Source: Rhodococcus gordoniae (GTDB taxonomy: Bacteria > Actinomycetota > Actinomycetes > Mycobacteriales > Mycobacteriaceae). From it: 64,000 nucleotides of DNA. How positions within the stretch are numbered: position 1 is the stretch's first letter; each line of letters opens with the position of its first letter. A program made the translations under genes and the position numbers. Below the pieces are notes generated by a model. The model had not been told where the DNA came from and ran no database searches. It was given only the letters and a program-made list of their open reading frames with translations. Shown piece by piece: positions 1 through 8,900 of the stretch. Location of the stretch: assembly GCF_001646655.1 (NCBI RefSeq), contig NZ_LPZN01000035.1, positions 32,271-96,270 of the forward strand. The letters are read 5' to 3'.

Positions 1-1007
1 AGTACGTCGAGCCGGGTGCGGAGTTCACCCGCGACACCAACTACATCCCCACCCGCATCACCGCCGACGGGCGCGACGGCTATCCCGTCGAGGCCGGGCG
101 GTACCGGCTCGTCGCCGCCCGCGCCTGCCCGTGGGCCAACCGCACCCTGATCGTGCGGCGACTGCTCGGTCTCGAGGACGCCCTGTCGCTGGGATTGTGC
201 GGCCCGACTCACGACGAGCGCAGCTGGACGTTCGATCTCGACCCGGGCGGGGTCGATCCCGTCCTCCGGATCCCGCGACTGCAGGACGCCTATTTCGCCC
301 GCTACCCGGGATACGACCGCGGGATCACCGTCCCGGCAGTCGTCGACGTCCCCACCGGGCAGGTCGTGACGAACGACTATCCGCAGATCACCCTCGACTT
401 CTCCACCGAGTGGACGCAATTCCACCGTGAGGGCGCCCCGGATCTGTATCCGGAGAATCTGCGGGACGAGATCGACGAAGTGGCCGAACTCGTCTACCGG
501 GACGTCAACAACGGCGTGTACCGGTGCGGTTTCGCCGGCTCGCAGGAGTCCTACGACAGAGCCTTCGACCGCCTGTTCGCCCGACTCGACTGGCTCGAGG
601 AACGCCTCGGAGCACGGCGCTATCTCGTGGGCGAGAGCATCACCGAGGCCGACGTGCGCCTGTTCACCACGCTCGTCCGGTTCGACCCCGTCTACTACGG
701 GCACTTCAAGTGCAACCGGAACCGGCTGGTGGACTTCCCGGCACTGTGGGCATACGCGCGCGACCTGTTCCAGACCCCCGGTTTCGGCGACACCGTCGAC
801 TTCGTGCAGATCAAGCAGCACTACTACCTCGTGCACACCGACGTGAATCCGACCGGCATCGTGCCGAAGGGGCCGGACCTGTCGAACTGGCTCGACCCGC
901 ACGGTCGTGAGGCTCTCGGCGGGCGGCCGTTCGGTGACGGCACGCCGCCGCCTCCGCCGCGCCCGAGCGAGGTGGTCCCCGACGGGCACGGCGCCATCGC
1001 CCGCTGA
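1..1007 (+). CDS. Glutathionyl-hydroquinone reductase-like GST (5' partial)
   Basis: The reading frame is open from base 3 and the start lies outside the window; about 334 residues are visible. It resembles Xi-class glutathione S-transferases (YqjG/ECM4), which use a Cys to strip a thiol from quinone adducts. The thioredoxin-like half has the CPWAN active-site motif (Cys codon at 126-128). The all-helical C-terminal half contains YLVGESITEADVRLF and RFDPVYYGHFKCN, both typical of the family. The last 30 residues are Pro-rich and probably disordered. Actinobacteria of this group use mycothiol, so the true thiol partner may not be glutathione (inference). The next gene is convergent, 15 bp away. 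Confidence 0.85.
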   Translation, partial: YVEPGAEFTRDTNYIPTRITADGRDGYPVEAGRYRLVAARACPWANRTLIVRRLLGLEDALSLGLCGPTHDERSWTFDLDPGGVDPVLRIPRLQDAYFARYPGYDRGITVPAVVDVPTGQVVTNDYPQITLDFSTEWTQFHREGAPDLYPENLRDEIDEVAELVYRDVNNGVYRCGFAGSQESYDRAFDRLFARLDWLEERLGARRYLVGESITEADVRLFTTLVRFDPVYYGHFKCNRNRLVDFPALWAYARDLFQTPGFGDTVDFVQIKQHYYLVHTDVNPTGIVPKGPDLSNWLDPHGREALGGRPFGDGTPPPPPRPSEVVPDGHGAIAR

Positions 1008-1022
1008 TCCCTGCGACGGTTC

Positions 1023-1487
1023 CTACGGCCGGCGCGGCCGATAGGTGCCGAGGCTCCAGTACACCCCGTGAGGGTCGCGGCAGGTGAACCCGTGCGAGCC
1101 GTAGTCCTCGTCGCGGAGTTCGACGGTCACGGTCGCGCGAACGGCCGGGTCGTCGGCCTGTGCCGAGGCGAGCACCCTCTCGTACAGGGCGTCGACGGTG
1201 GCGTCGTCGGGAAGCACGAGATAGGCGGTACCCGTATCGGCGTGCTGGTCGAGCGGAGACCCGCGACCGGTCGATCCGAGCATGACGCCTCCGCCGTACG
1301 GCCAGAGCAGGGCTGCGTGGTCGACGCGCTCGCCCTCCCCGTAGACCTCTGTCCCGACGAACCCGAGGGTGTCCACGAGGAAGCGGATCGCGCCCCGGGC
1401 GTCGGTGTAGGCGAAGCACGGCCACACCGAGTCGACGGTAGGTGTGACGGTGGCCGACTGCTGCGGGGAATTCGTTGTGTTCGTCAT
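1023..1487 (-). CDS. VOC (glyoxalase/bleomycin-resistance-like) protein
   Basis: A 154-residue single-domain vicinal-oxygen-chelate protein. The start chosen is the ATG at 1487, which puts the first conserved strand (PCFAYTDARGAIRFL) about 20 residues in; the frame stays open upstream but that part is low-complexity and unlike the family. The C-terminal LRDEDYGSHGFTCRDPHGVYWSLG is the usual VOC ending, as in PhnB-like proteins that bind small ligands or metals. The substrate cannot be told. It lies just downstream of the broken AraC-type gene on the same strand and may have been its co-transcribed partner. Confidence 0.8.
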   Translation of the reverse strand: MTNTTNSPQQSATVTPTVDSVWPCFAYTDARGAIRFLVDTLGFVGTEVYGEGERVDHAALLWPYGGGVMLGSTGRGSPLDQHADTGTAYLVLPDDATVDALYERVLASAQADDPAVRATVTVELRDEDYGSHGFTCRDPHGVYWSLGTYRPRRP

Positions 1488-1512
1488 GCCGTCCAGTGTC
1501 GGCGCCGCCACC

Positions 1513-2320
1513 TCAGTCGTCTTGGACGAATGGGAACACTTCGTCCTCGAGCCACCGCGACGGCGGCACGCCGGCCAGGTCGCGCCAGTCGCGGGCGAGG
1601 TGTGCTTGATCGTAGAAGCCGCAGACGACGGCGATGTCCGCCAGACGCCGGGTCGGATCGGCACGCAGCATCTTCCGGGACCGGTCGAACCGCGCTACCC
1701 GGGCCACCTCTTTCGGCGACAGCCCGAACTCGGCGGTGCACCGATTCGTGAGGTGGCGTCTGCTCCATCCGAGTTCGTCCGCGACGGCACGGACCGGACG
1801 GGCAGGATCGGACACCAGCACGTGCCAGGCGTGCGCGAGGTGCCCGTCCGGACCCGTCGACCGGGCAGAGATCGAGGACGGCGAACCGCTCGTCCCAGGA
1901 CACGCACGCGGAGATCCGGTCGAACAACTCTCGCCCGTCGGCACCGATGACGTCCTCGAGGTCGACAGCCCACGAGCCGAGTGCGGCAGCGGGCACACCC
2001 AGCAGCGCGCGGGCACCCGCCGGGGTGAGGGACAGTTGCATTCCGTGCTGGCGCCCGTCGTGGACGATGGGCACGGGGCGCGTCGACAGACCTCCGGCAA
2101 GAGCATCGAAACGCTCCGGGGACCGCCCGTCGCCCCGGGAGAGTTCGACCGGTTCGGAGATCGTGAGGATTACGGTGACCTCCGGAGAGGGCATACCCAG
2201 GTGGGTCCCCGGCGGGAAACCGTCGAGCCGATACCCCTCGTACGACCGTACGTAGGGTGTCAGCAGGGGCGCCGGACGCCGCCTGGCGTCGTCCGACACC
2301 CCGACTGCGGACCCGGTCAT
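1513..2320 (-). pseudogene. AraC-family transcriptional regulator, frameshifted
   Basis: Two frames together make one AraC-type regulator. From the ATG at 2320 the first frame encodes the N-terminal sensor half (LTPYVRSYEGYRL through ALLGVPAAALGSWAVDLEDVIG) as far as FAVLD, around base 1875. The homologous continuation is in another frame: RSTGPDGHLAHAW, then the double HTH with DELGWSRRHLTNR and IAVVCGFYDQAHLARDW, stopping at 1513. Joining them needs one base removed or two added near 1865-1878. Read without correction, the first frame runs to 1484 and gives a 278-residue protein with no DNA-binding domain. It may be a real mutation or a sequence error. If intact it would probably act on the neighbouring VOC gene or the divergent membrane protein gene. 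Confidence 0.8.
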
Positions 2321-2377
2321 GGCACCAGCGTAATGAGAGCAGTCCGGAAGACAAGAGCACCGGAGAACAGGGGCACG

Positions 2378-3112
2378 ATGAGCAGCAAACCAGGCATCGC
2401 AGAGGCCTTCATCGTCAAGATGCTGGACAACGGCGCGAAGCTGCAGGGACCTGCGGTGGCGAAGTACGTCGATCTCATGCGTCGCGCACATCCCGACGAG
2501 TCCCCGGCGCAGATCATCGAGCGGCTCGAGAAGCAGTTCCTGCTCAGCGTCACGGGCAGCGGGTCGGCGGCAGGCGCGACCGCGGCCTTCCCCGGCGTCG
2601 GGACACTCGCGGCCATCGGCGCGGTGGGCGCCGAGACGGCCTTCTTCTTCGAGGCGTCCGCGCTGCTCACCCTGGCCATCGCATCGGTGCACGGGATCGA
2701 ACCCCACAACCACGAACAGCGCCGTGCGCTGGTGCTCGCCGTCTCCCTCGGTGATGCCGGCCGGGAGATCGTCGCGACCGCGACCGGCGCGTCGCTGCGC
2801 AACTGGCCCAAGGCACTGACCACCGGCACGGGTGGCACCCAGCTGAAGACGCTGAACAATTCGCTGGTCAAGAAGTTCATCCGCCGGTACGTCGCGAAGC
2901 GGAGTCCGTTGCTGATCGGCAAGCTCGTGCCCGCGGGTATCGGTGCCGCCATCGGTGGTGTGGGTAACCGCGCGCTGGGCAAGCGCACGATCCAGCACGC
3001 GCGCGACGCCTTCGGCCCTCCCCCGCCCGCGTGGCCCATCGCCCGTCCCGTCCTCCCCGTGAACGGAGAGGCACCGGTCCTCGACGCCGGGGTTCCGGTA
3101 TCGAAGGACTGA
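2378..3112 (+). CDS. Conserved membrane-associated protein, EcsC-like
   Basis: A 244-residue protein of unknown function. The ATG at 2378 follows a purine-rich GGAGAACAGGGG ribosome-binding region. A Gly/Ala-rich hydrophobic stretch runs from about residue 62 to 105 (TAAFPGVGTLAAIGAVGAE, then FFFEASALLTLAIASVHGIE), and a second glycine-rich hydrophobic stretch near residue 190 contains LVPAGIGAAIGGVGN. The layout recalls EcsC-family proteins, but that is a weak resemblance. The C-terminus is Pro-rich. The stop is 2 nt from the GTG of the downstream alpha/beta hydrolase, so the two are probably translationally coupled. Confidence 0.6.
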   Translation: MSSKPGIAEAFIVKMLDNGAKLQGPAVAKYVDLMRRAHPDESPAQIIERLEKQFLLSVTGSGSAAGATAAFPGVGTLAAIGAVGAETAFFFEASALLTLAIASVHGIEPHNHEQRRALVLAVSLGDAGREIVATATGASLRNWPKALTTGTGGTQLKTLNNSLVKKFIRRYVAKRSPLLIGKLVPAGIGAAIGGVGNRALGKRTIQHARDAFGPPPPAWPIARPVLPVNGEAPVLDAGVPVSKD

Positions 3113-3114
3113 CG

Positions 3115-3921
3115 GTGCCCGCCGACGGGAAGGTGTACGTCCGGGAGTCCGGTGCGGGAGCGCGCACCGTCGTACTGCTGCACGGCTTCTCCGACCACGG
3201 TGGTACGTGGTGCAAGGTCGCACCGGCGATCGCCGAGCGTCACCGGGTGCTCACGGTCGACCTGCCCGGTTTCGGGCGCAGCGCGCAGCACTGGGAGACA
3301 CCGGTGCTCGACCACTACGTCGACATCGTGGCCGAACTCGTCGACGACGTGCCCGAGCCGGTGTCGCTGGTCGGGAACTCGCTCGGTGCGGTGACGGCGC
3401 TGGTGTTCGCCTCCGTCCACCCGTCCCGCGTCGATCGTGTGGTGCTCGCCGACATGCCGGGGCTCGCCGGGATCCCCCGGTGGTGGACACGCGGCGCACG
3501 CATGCCGGTCGAGCTGTCGCGCGCGTTGCTGCGTCCGCTGCCCGTCGCGGTGATGCAGCAGGTCATGGGCACCCTGTACGGGCGTGCGGCGGTGCATCGA
3601 CGCGGCACCTTCGACCGGGCCGTGCGCACGGCGTTCGCGGCGAACTACGCGACGCGCGAGCAGGTCGACACCCTGCTGACGGTCGGCCGGCACGCCATCG
3701 GCGAACTCGGCCGGCTGCCGATCCCGGAGATGGTGCACGCCCTCGACATGCCGGCCCTGTTGGTGTGGGGTGCGCGCGACCGGCTGACACCCGCTCATGC
3801 CGCGCGGCGCGTGCAGGCCGGCGGCAGGAGACGAGTCGTGATCATCCCCGATGCCGGGCACTGCCCCCAGCTCGACGCCCCGCGCGAATTCCTCGACGCC
3901 GTCCTGCCCTTCCTCGGATGA
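3115..3921 (+). CDS. Alpha/beta-hydrolase fold protein
   Basis: A 268-residue hydrolase. The GTG at 3115 is chosen because it lies 2 nt after the upstream stop with AAGGA in front; the upstream extension of the frame only shadows the previous gene. Visible elements are the oxyanion strand VVLLHGFSDHGGTW, the nucleophile elbow GNSLG (Ser), LLVWGARDRLTP supplying the acid Asp, and GHCPQLDAP supplying the His. All three catalytic positions are present, so it should be active. Homologues include esterases, haloperoxidase-like and meta-cleavage-product hydrolases; the substrate is unknown. Confidence 0.85.
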   Translation: MPADGKVYVRESGAGARTVVLLHGFSDHGGTWCKVAPAIAERHRVLTVDLPGFGRSAQHWETPVLDHYVDIVAELVDDVPEPVSLVGNSLGAVTALVFASVHPSRVDRVVLADMPGLAGIPRWWTRGARMPVELSRALLRPLPVAVMQQVMGTLYGRAAVHRRGTFDRAVRTAFAANYATREQVDTLLTVGRHAIGELGRLPIPEMVHALDMPALLVWGARDRLTPAHAARRVQAGGRRRVVIIPDAGHCPQLDAPREFLDAVLPFLG

Positions 3922-3988
3922 CCCGTAAGCTCACGGCGACCGCGGCACGAGCCGCACCCACATCTCGACGACGCGGGGGTCCGTATCC

Positions 3989-5089
3989 GTGACAGCACCG
4001 TCAGCGCAACCGCCGTACGGCACACCCGATCCCCGGGTGCCCTCGGGGGCGTCCGGCGCGGGGATCGCCGTCCACGGCCTGAGCAAGGCGTTCGGCGACC
4101 ACGCGGCCGTGTCGAATCTGTGGTTCACGGTTCCGCCCGGGTCGATCACAGGTTTCCTCGGTCCCAACGGATCGGGTAAGTCCACCACACTCGGCATGAT
4201 GCTCGGTCTCATCCGGCCGAGTGCCGGCAACGCCGTCGTCGACGGCGTGCCGTTCACGGCCCTGCAGCAGCCGGCGCAGGTCGTCGGTGCCGTGCTGGAC
4301 GCGCGCAGCGCCCACCCCAAGCACCGGGCGCTGACGCACCTGCAGATCTACTGCGCCGCGATCGGTGTGCCCGACGAGCGGGCGCAGCAGATGCTCGACC
4401 TCGTCGGCCTCGGATCGGTCGCGCGACGCCGCATCGGCGAGTTCTCCCTCGGCATGCGGCAGCGACTCGCCCTGGCGACGGCGCTGCTCGGGCAACCGCG
4501 TTATCTGGTGCTCGACGAACCGGCGAACGGACTCGACCCGGAGGGCATGGCCTGGCTGCGTGACTTCCTCCGCGCCTTCGCCGGCAACGGTGGGACCGTG
4601 CTGATCTCGAGTCACATCCTGCGGGAGGTCGAACAGATGGCCGATCGTCTCGTGGTCATCGCGAACGGGCACCTGGTCGCGGAGACCTCGATGACGGACC
4701 TGCGCGACACCTACCGCTCGCGGGTGTTCGTCGCGTCCTCCGACCCGGCCCGCCTCGCGACGGCGCTCGCCGCAGCGGGGCACACCGATGCCCAGGTGCA
4801 GCAGGACGGACGGCTCGCGGTGGTCGGTGCTGCTCCCGACCGCATCGCCGAGATCGCCGGAACCGCGGAGGTGACATTGTTCGGCACGAGTGTCGAGCAC
4901 GTCGATCTCGAGCAGGTGTACCTGGCGATGACGGCGGGTCGCTACGCGGCCGCTCCGGTTGCGCAGTACCCGGGGCACGGACCCCACCGACCCCAGGCCC
5001 AGCAGTACCCGCAGGCCCAGCAGTACCCGCAGTCGCAGTGGGGACAGCCGAACCGACCGCCGACCGGACAAGGAGGCCCCACCGCATGA
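3989..5089 (+). CDS. ABC transporter ATP-binding protein
   Basis: A 366-residue ATPase starting at GTG 3989. The nucleotide-binding domain (about residues 25-250) has Walker A GPNGSGKST, signature FSLGMRQRL, Walker B YLVLDEPANGLDP and the H-loop ISSHILREVEQ, as in bacitracin/daunorubicin-export type ATPases. The C-terminal 40 residues are a low-complexity Gln/Pro/Tyr tail with two copies of QAQQYP, unusual for an ABC ATPase. It overlaps the permease gene by 4 nt (ATGA), so the two form one exporter-like unit. The transported substrate cannot be inferred. Confidence 0.88.
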   Translation: MTAPSAQPPYGTPDPRVPSGASGAGIAVHGLSKAFGDHAAVSNLWFTVPPGSITGFLGPNGSGKSTTLGMMLGLIRPSAGNAVVDGVPFTALQQPAQVVGAVLDARSAHPKHRALTHLQIYCAAIGVPDERAQQMLDLVGLGSVARRRIGEFSLGMRQRLALATALLGQPRYLVLDEPANGLDPEGMAWLRDFLRAFAGNGGTVLISSHILREVEQMADRLVVIANGHLVAETSMTDLRDTYRSRVFVASSDPARLATALAAAGHTDAQVQQDGRLAVVGAAPDRIAEIAGTAEVTLFGTSVEHVDLEQVYLAMTAGRYAAAPVAQYPGHGPHRPQAQQYPQAQQYPQSQWGQPNRPPTGQGGPTA

Positions 5090-5865
5090 CCGCGCTTCTC
5101 ACCGCCGAGTTCCGCAAGGTCCTGAGCCTGCGCTACTGGTGGATCCTCGGCATCGCACCGCTGATGGTGGGCCTGTTCTGCGGCGCGCTGACACTGCCGG
5201 TCGCGCGGCAACTCGAATACGGCTTCGGCGACGGCGTCGCCGAAGCCGTCGCCGCCGCGGTCGGCATCTCCCTCGCCCTGTCGCTGGTCTTCCTGTTCGC
5301 CGCGATCTTCGGCGCGGTGGCGACCGGCAGCGAGTTCGCGCACCGCACGATCATGACGACCTTCCTCACCACGAGGGGCCGCGATCGGGTCGTCGGTGTG
5401 AAGCTCGCGACCGTTGCCGTGATCGGATTGCTGTACTGCATCGTCACGGAACTCGCGGCGGCCGCGACGCTCGTGCTGTTCGGAGGCGGCTTCGAGGGCG
5501 CCGACCTCGGATCGGTCGTCCAGGTGCTGGGCATCGGCCTGTTCTGCGCGCTGATGTGGTCGCTCATCGGAGCCGGGCTCGGCCTGCTCACACGGTCCAC
5601 GACGGGCAGTGTGCTCGCGATCTGCGCATGGGTGCCGTTCGGTGAACTGATCGTCTCGCTCGTCCTGCACGGTCTCGGTCTCGGGGCACTCGCGTCGTAC
5701 CTGCCGGCACAGGCCACCTGGTACGTGCTGTTCTCGGCGGTGTCGATGCCCGAGGACGTGACGCTGGAGATGACGTGGCCGCTGGCACCGCTGGTCCTGG
5801 TCCTCTGGACCGTGATGCTGGGCGGTCTCGGCTGGTGGCGGACCCGAACCGCCGACATCGTCTGA
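5086..5865 (+). CDS. ABC-2 type transporter permease
   Basis: A 259-residue polytopic membrane protein with about six hydrophobic segments (for example WWILGIAPLMVGLFCGAL and ISLALSLVFLFAAIFGAVA). ATG 5086 overlaps the stop of the ATPase gene as ATGA and is preceded by a strong AAGGAGG at 5070-5076. The N-terminal TAEFRKVLSLRYWW and the GSEFAHRTIMTTFLTTRGR segment are typical ABC-2 permease features (YhaP/NatB-like). It should form the membrane half of an exporter with the gene before it. Confidence 0.85.
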   Translation: MTALLTAEFRKVLSLRYWWILGIAPLMVGLFCGALTLPVARQLEYGFGDGVAEAVAAAVGISLALSLVFLFAAIFGAVATGSEFAHRTIMTTFLTTRGRDRVVGVKLATVAVIGLLYCIVTELAAAATLVLFGGGFEGADLGSVVQVLGIGLFCALMWSLIGAGLGLLTRSTTGSVLAICAWVPFGELIVSLVLHGLGLGALASYLPAQATWYVLFSAVSMPEDVTLEMTWPLAPLVLVLWTVMLGGLGWWRTRTADIV

Positions 5866-5928
5866 CGCACCTCCCTGCGCAGCGACCGTCTGCGACCGGC
5901 TCCGACCCGGTCTGTCGTCGCGCGGCGC

Positions 5929-5934
5929 TAATGT
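5929..5934 (+). promoter_or_regulatory. Putative -10 of a leaderless promoter
   Basis: TAATGT lies 7 nt before the ATG at 5942. With transcription starting about 7 nt downstream of the hexamer, the mRNA would begin at the start codon. No convincing Shine-Dalgarno sequence lies in between. Confidence 0.5.
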
Positions 5935-5941
5935 CGGTTCG

Positions 5942-8900
5942 ATGGCACACGACCCGATTCCGCGCACACCGGGATGGATTTCCCGGCTCGTCGCCGAATG
6001 CCTGAAACACCGCAGAACAGCCGTGGGGGCGCTGGCCGTCACCGTGGTCGCCGCCCTGATCGACATCACCTTTCCGCTGCTGACGAAAGTCGCGGTCGAC
6101 AGCGCGACCGGACAGGGCGAGGTGCCCGCCGACGACCTGCGTCTGATCGGTCTCGCCGCGGGGGCGATCGCGGCCGGCGCGGTGATCCGGTTCGGCTGCC
6201 AGTACGGGCGGCGCATGCTCGCCGGACGCCTGTCGCTCGACGTGCAGCACGACCTGCGGTTGCGTCTGCTCGGCTCGCTCCAACGTCTCGACGGCCACGG
6301 TCAGGACCGCATCCGCACCGGTCAGGTGGTTTCGCGGTCCATCACCGACCTGCAGCTCGTCCAGGGTCTGCTCGCGATGGTGCCGATGTCGGCGGGAGCG
6401 CTGCTGCAGTTCGTGCTCGCGCTGGTGATCATGATGTCGCTCTCGCCCCTGCTCACGCTGGTCGCGGTGGTCACGGTCCCGATCATCGGCGGCCTCGTCC
6501 GGGTGGTGCGCCCGAAGCTGTTCGCCGCGACGTGGTCGGCGCAACAGCGCGCGGCCGATCTCGCCCAGCACGTCGAGGAGACCGTCACCGGGGTGCGGGT
6601 CGTGAAGGGATTCGGCCAGGAGTCCCGCGCCGTCGACCAGCTCGAGGAGCACGGTCGCCGGTTGTACGCGGAGCGTCTGCGCGCGGCCCGGATCAATGCG
6701 TGGTTCTCGGCACCGCTGGGTGCCATCCCGCAGTTCGGGCTCGTCGCCACGATCGCGCTCGGCGGCTGGCTCGCCCTCGACGGTGGGATCACCGTGGGTA
6801 CCTTCGTGGCGTTCACCGCCTATGTGGCGACGATGACGGCGACGACCCGCACGCTGTCGCAGGTCGTGATCATGGCGCAGTTGTCCCGCGCCGCCGTGGA
6901 GCGGGTGTACGAGGTGATCGACACCGAACCCGACGTCGCCGATCCCCCGCATCCCGTCGCGCTGCCCGACGGTCCGCTCGGGGTGCACCTGAAGGATGTG
7001 ACGTTCGGTTTCGACGACGACCGGGACGTGCTGCGCGGGCTCGACCTGGAGATCGCACCCGGCGAGACCGTCGCGATCGTCGGTCCGGCGGGCTCGGGCA
7101 AGACCGTTCTCTCGCTGCTGCTCCCCCGTTTCTACGCGCCACGCCACGGGTCGGTGTGCCTGACCGCCGACGGGCACGACATCGACGTCGCCACCCTCCG
7201 CGCCGACGACCTGCGCGGTGCGGTCGGTCTCGTCTTCGACGAGCCGTTCCTGTTCTCCGACTCGGTCGCGTCCAACATCGCGCTCGGCCGGCCCGACGCG
7301 TCGGACGACGAGATCCGGGCCGCTGCGGCAGCGGCGCGCGCCGACGACTTCGTCGACGCGCTGCCCGAGGGCTACGACACCATCGTCGACATCGGGACGG
7401 TCGACGAACTCGACGAACGCAGTCCCGTCTTCCGGCGTCTGCTCTCGACCGACGAGGACGTCGTGCCGGATGCGGAGCGTCCGGTGGCGGCCGGCGAGTT
7501 GTGGCCGGAGGGCCACGAGGACGAGCCGTCCGGCGCCGTCGTCGACACGGCGGCCCCCGGTGGTGGTCGTGGCGGACCGGGGGGCGGTGGTCGCGGCGGA
7601 CCGATGCCGGGGGCGCTCGGCGCGGTGGCCCCGACACCGGAACTGCGCGCCGCGGTCGCGGCCCTCCCCCCCGCCACCGAGACCCCCGGGAGTGATCCGG
7701 CCCTGCAGTCCGACTCCCTGCGCCTGCCCGACCCGCAGTTCCGGTTGTGGACGACGCTGCGCCCGGTGCGTGCCCTGCTCGCGCTCGTCGTGCTGTGCCT
7801 GGCGGTGGAGTCGCTGACGAGCATCGCGTTCCCGTCGCTCGTGCGGTTCGCCGTCGACCGCGGGGTGACCCCGGGCGAGCCGTCGCGGTTGTGGCAGGCG
7901 ACCGCCGCGGGTGTGGTCCTCGCGCTGCTCGGCTGGATCGCGGTCGCGATCCTCACCGTGCTCACCGCGCGCGCGGGCGAGCGGGTGCTGTTCGGGCTGC
8001 GCGTGCGCTCGTATGCACACCTGCAGCGACTCGGACTCGACTATTACGAACGCGAACTGTCGGGCCGGATCATGACCCGGATGACGACCGATGTGGACGC
8101 GTTGTCGCAGTTCATCCAGACCGGCCTGTCCACCGCGGTGGTGGCGGTGCTGACGCTCACCGGCATCTCGGTCGCGTTGATCGCGACCGATCTGTCCCTG
8201 GCCCTGGTGGTGCTGGCGGTGCTGCCCGTCCTGGTGGTCGCGACCTTGTGGTTCCGGAAGATCTCCGGGACGGCATACGCGCAGTCCCGCGAACGCATAT
8301 CCGTGGTGAACGCGGATTTCCAGGAGAACGTCACGGGTCTGCGCGCCGCGCAGGCCTACCGCCGGGAGGAGACCGCCGCCCGTCGTTTCGCCGAGCGCGC
8401 GGAGGCCTATCGGCGCAGCCGCCTGCGCTCGCAACGGGCGATCTCGCTGTACTTCCCGTTCATCACCTTCCTGTCCGACCTCGCGCTCGCCGCAGTCGTC
8501 TTCGTCGGGGCGCGCGAGGTGGCGTCGGGTGCGGTCGGCCCGGGTGTGCTGATCGCGTTCGTGCTGTACCTGAACCTGCTGTTCGCACCCATCCAGCAGT
8601 TGTCGCAGGTCTTCGACGGCTACCAGCAGGCGAGGGTGGGTCTGCACCGGATCGGCGACCTCCTGCGGACCGAGAGTTCGCTCGAGTCGGCGCAGGAGGG
8701 CACGGTGGCCGTCACCGGGCACCTCCGCGGCGACGTCCACCTGAGGGAGGTCGGTTTCCGGTACCGCGAGGCCGAACGCGAAGCCCTGAGCGGGGTGGAC
8801 CTGCGTATCCCGGCCGGGTCGACGGTCGCTCTGGTGGGCCGGACCGGCGCCGGGAAGTCGACGGTCGTCAAGCTGCTCGCGAGGTTCTACGACCCCACTT

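Noticed and set aside
1484..1487. ATGA overlap between the first-frame stop of the AraC gene and the VOC start as proof of an intact AraC gene
   Set aside because: The HTH homology lies in another frame ending at 1513, so the overlap is accidental.
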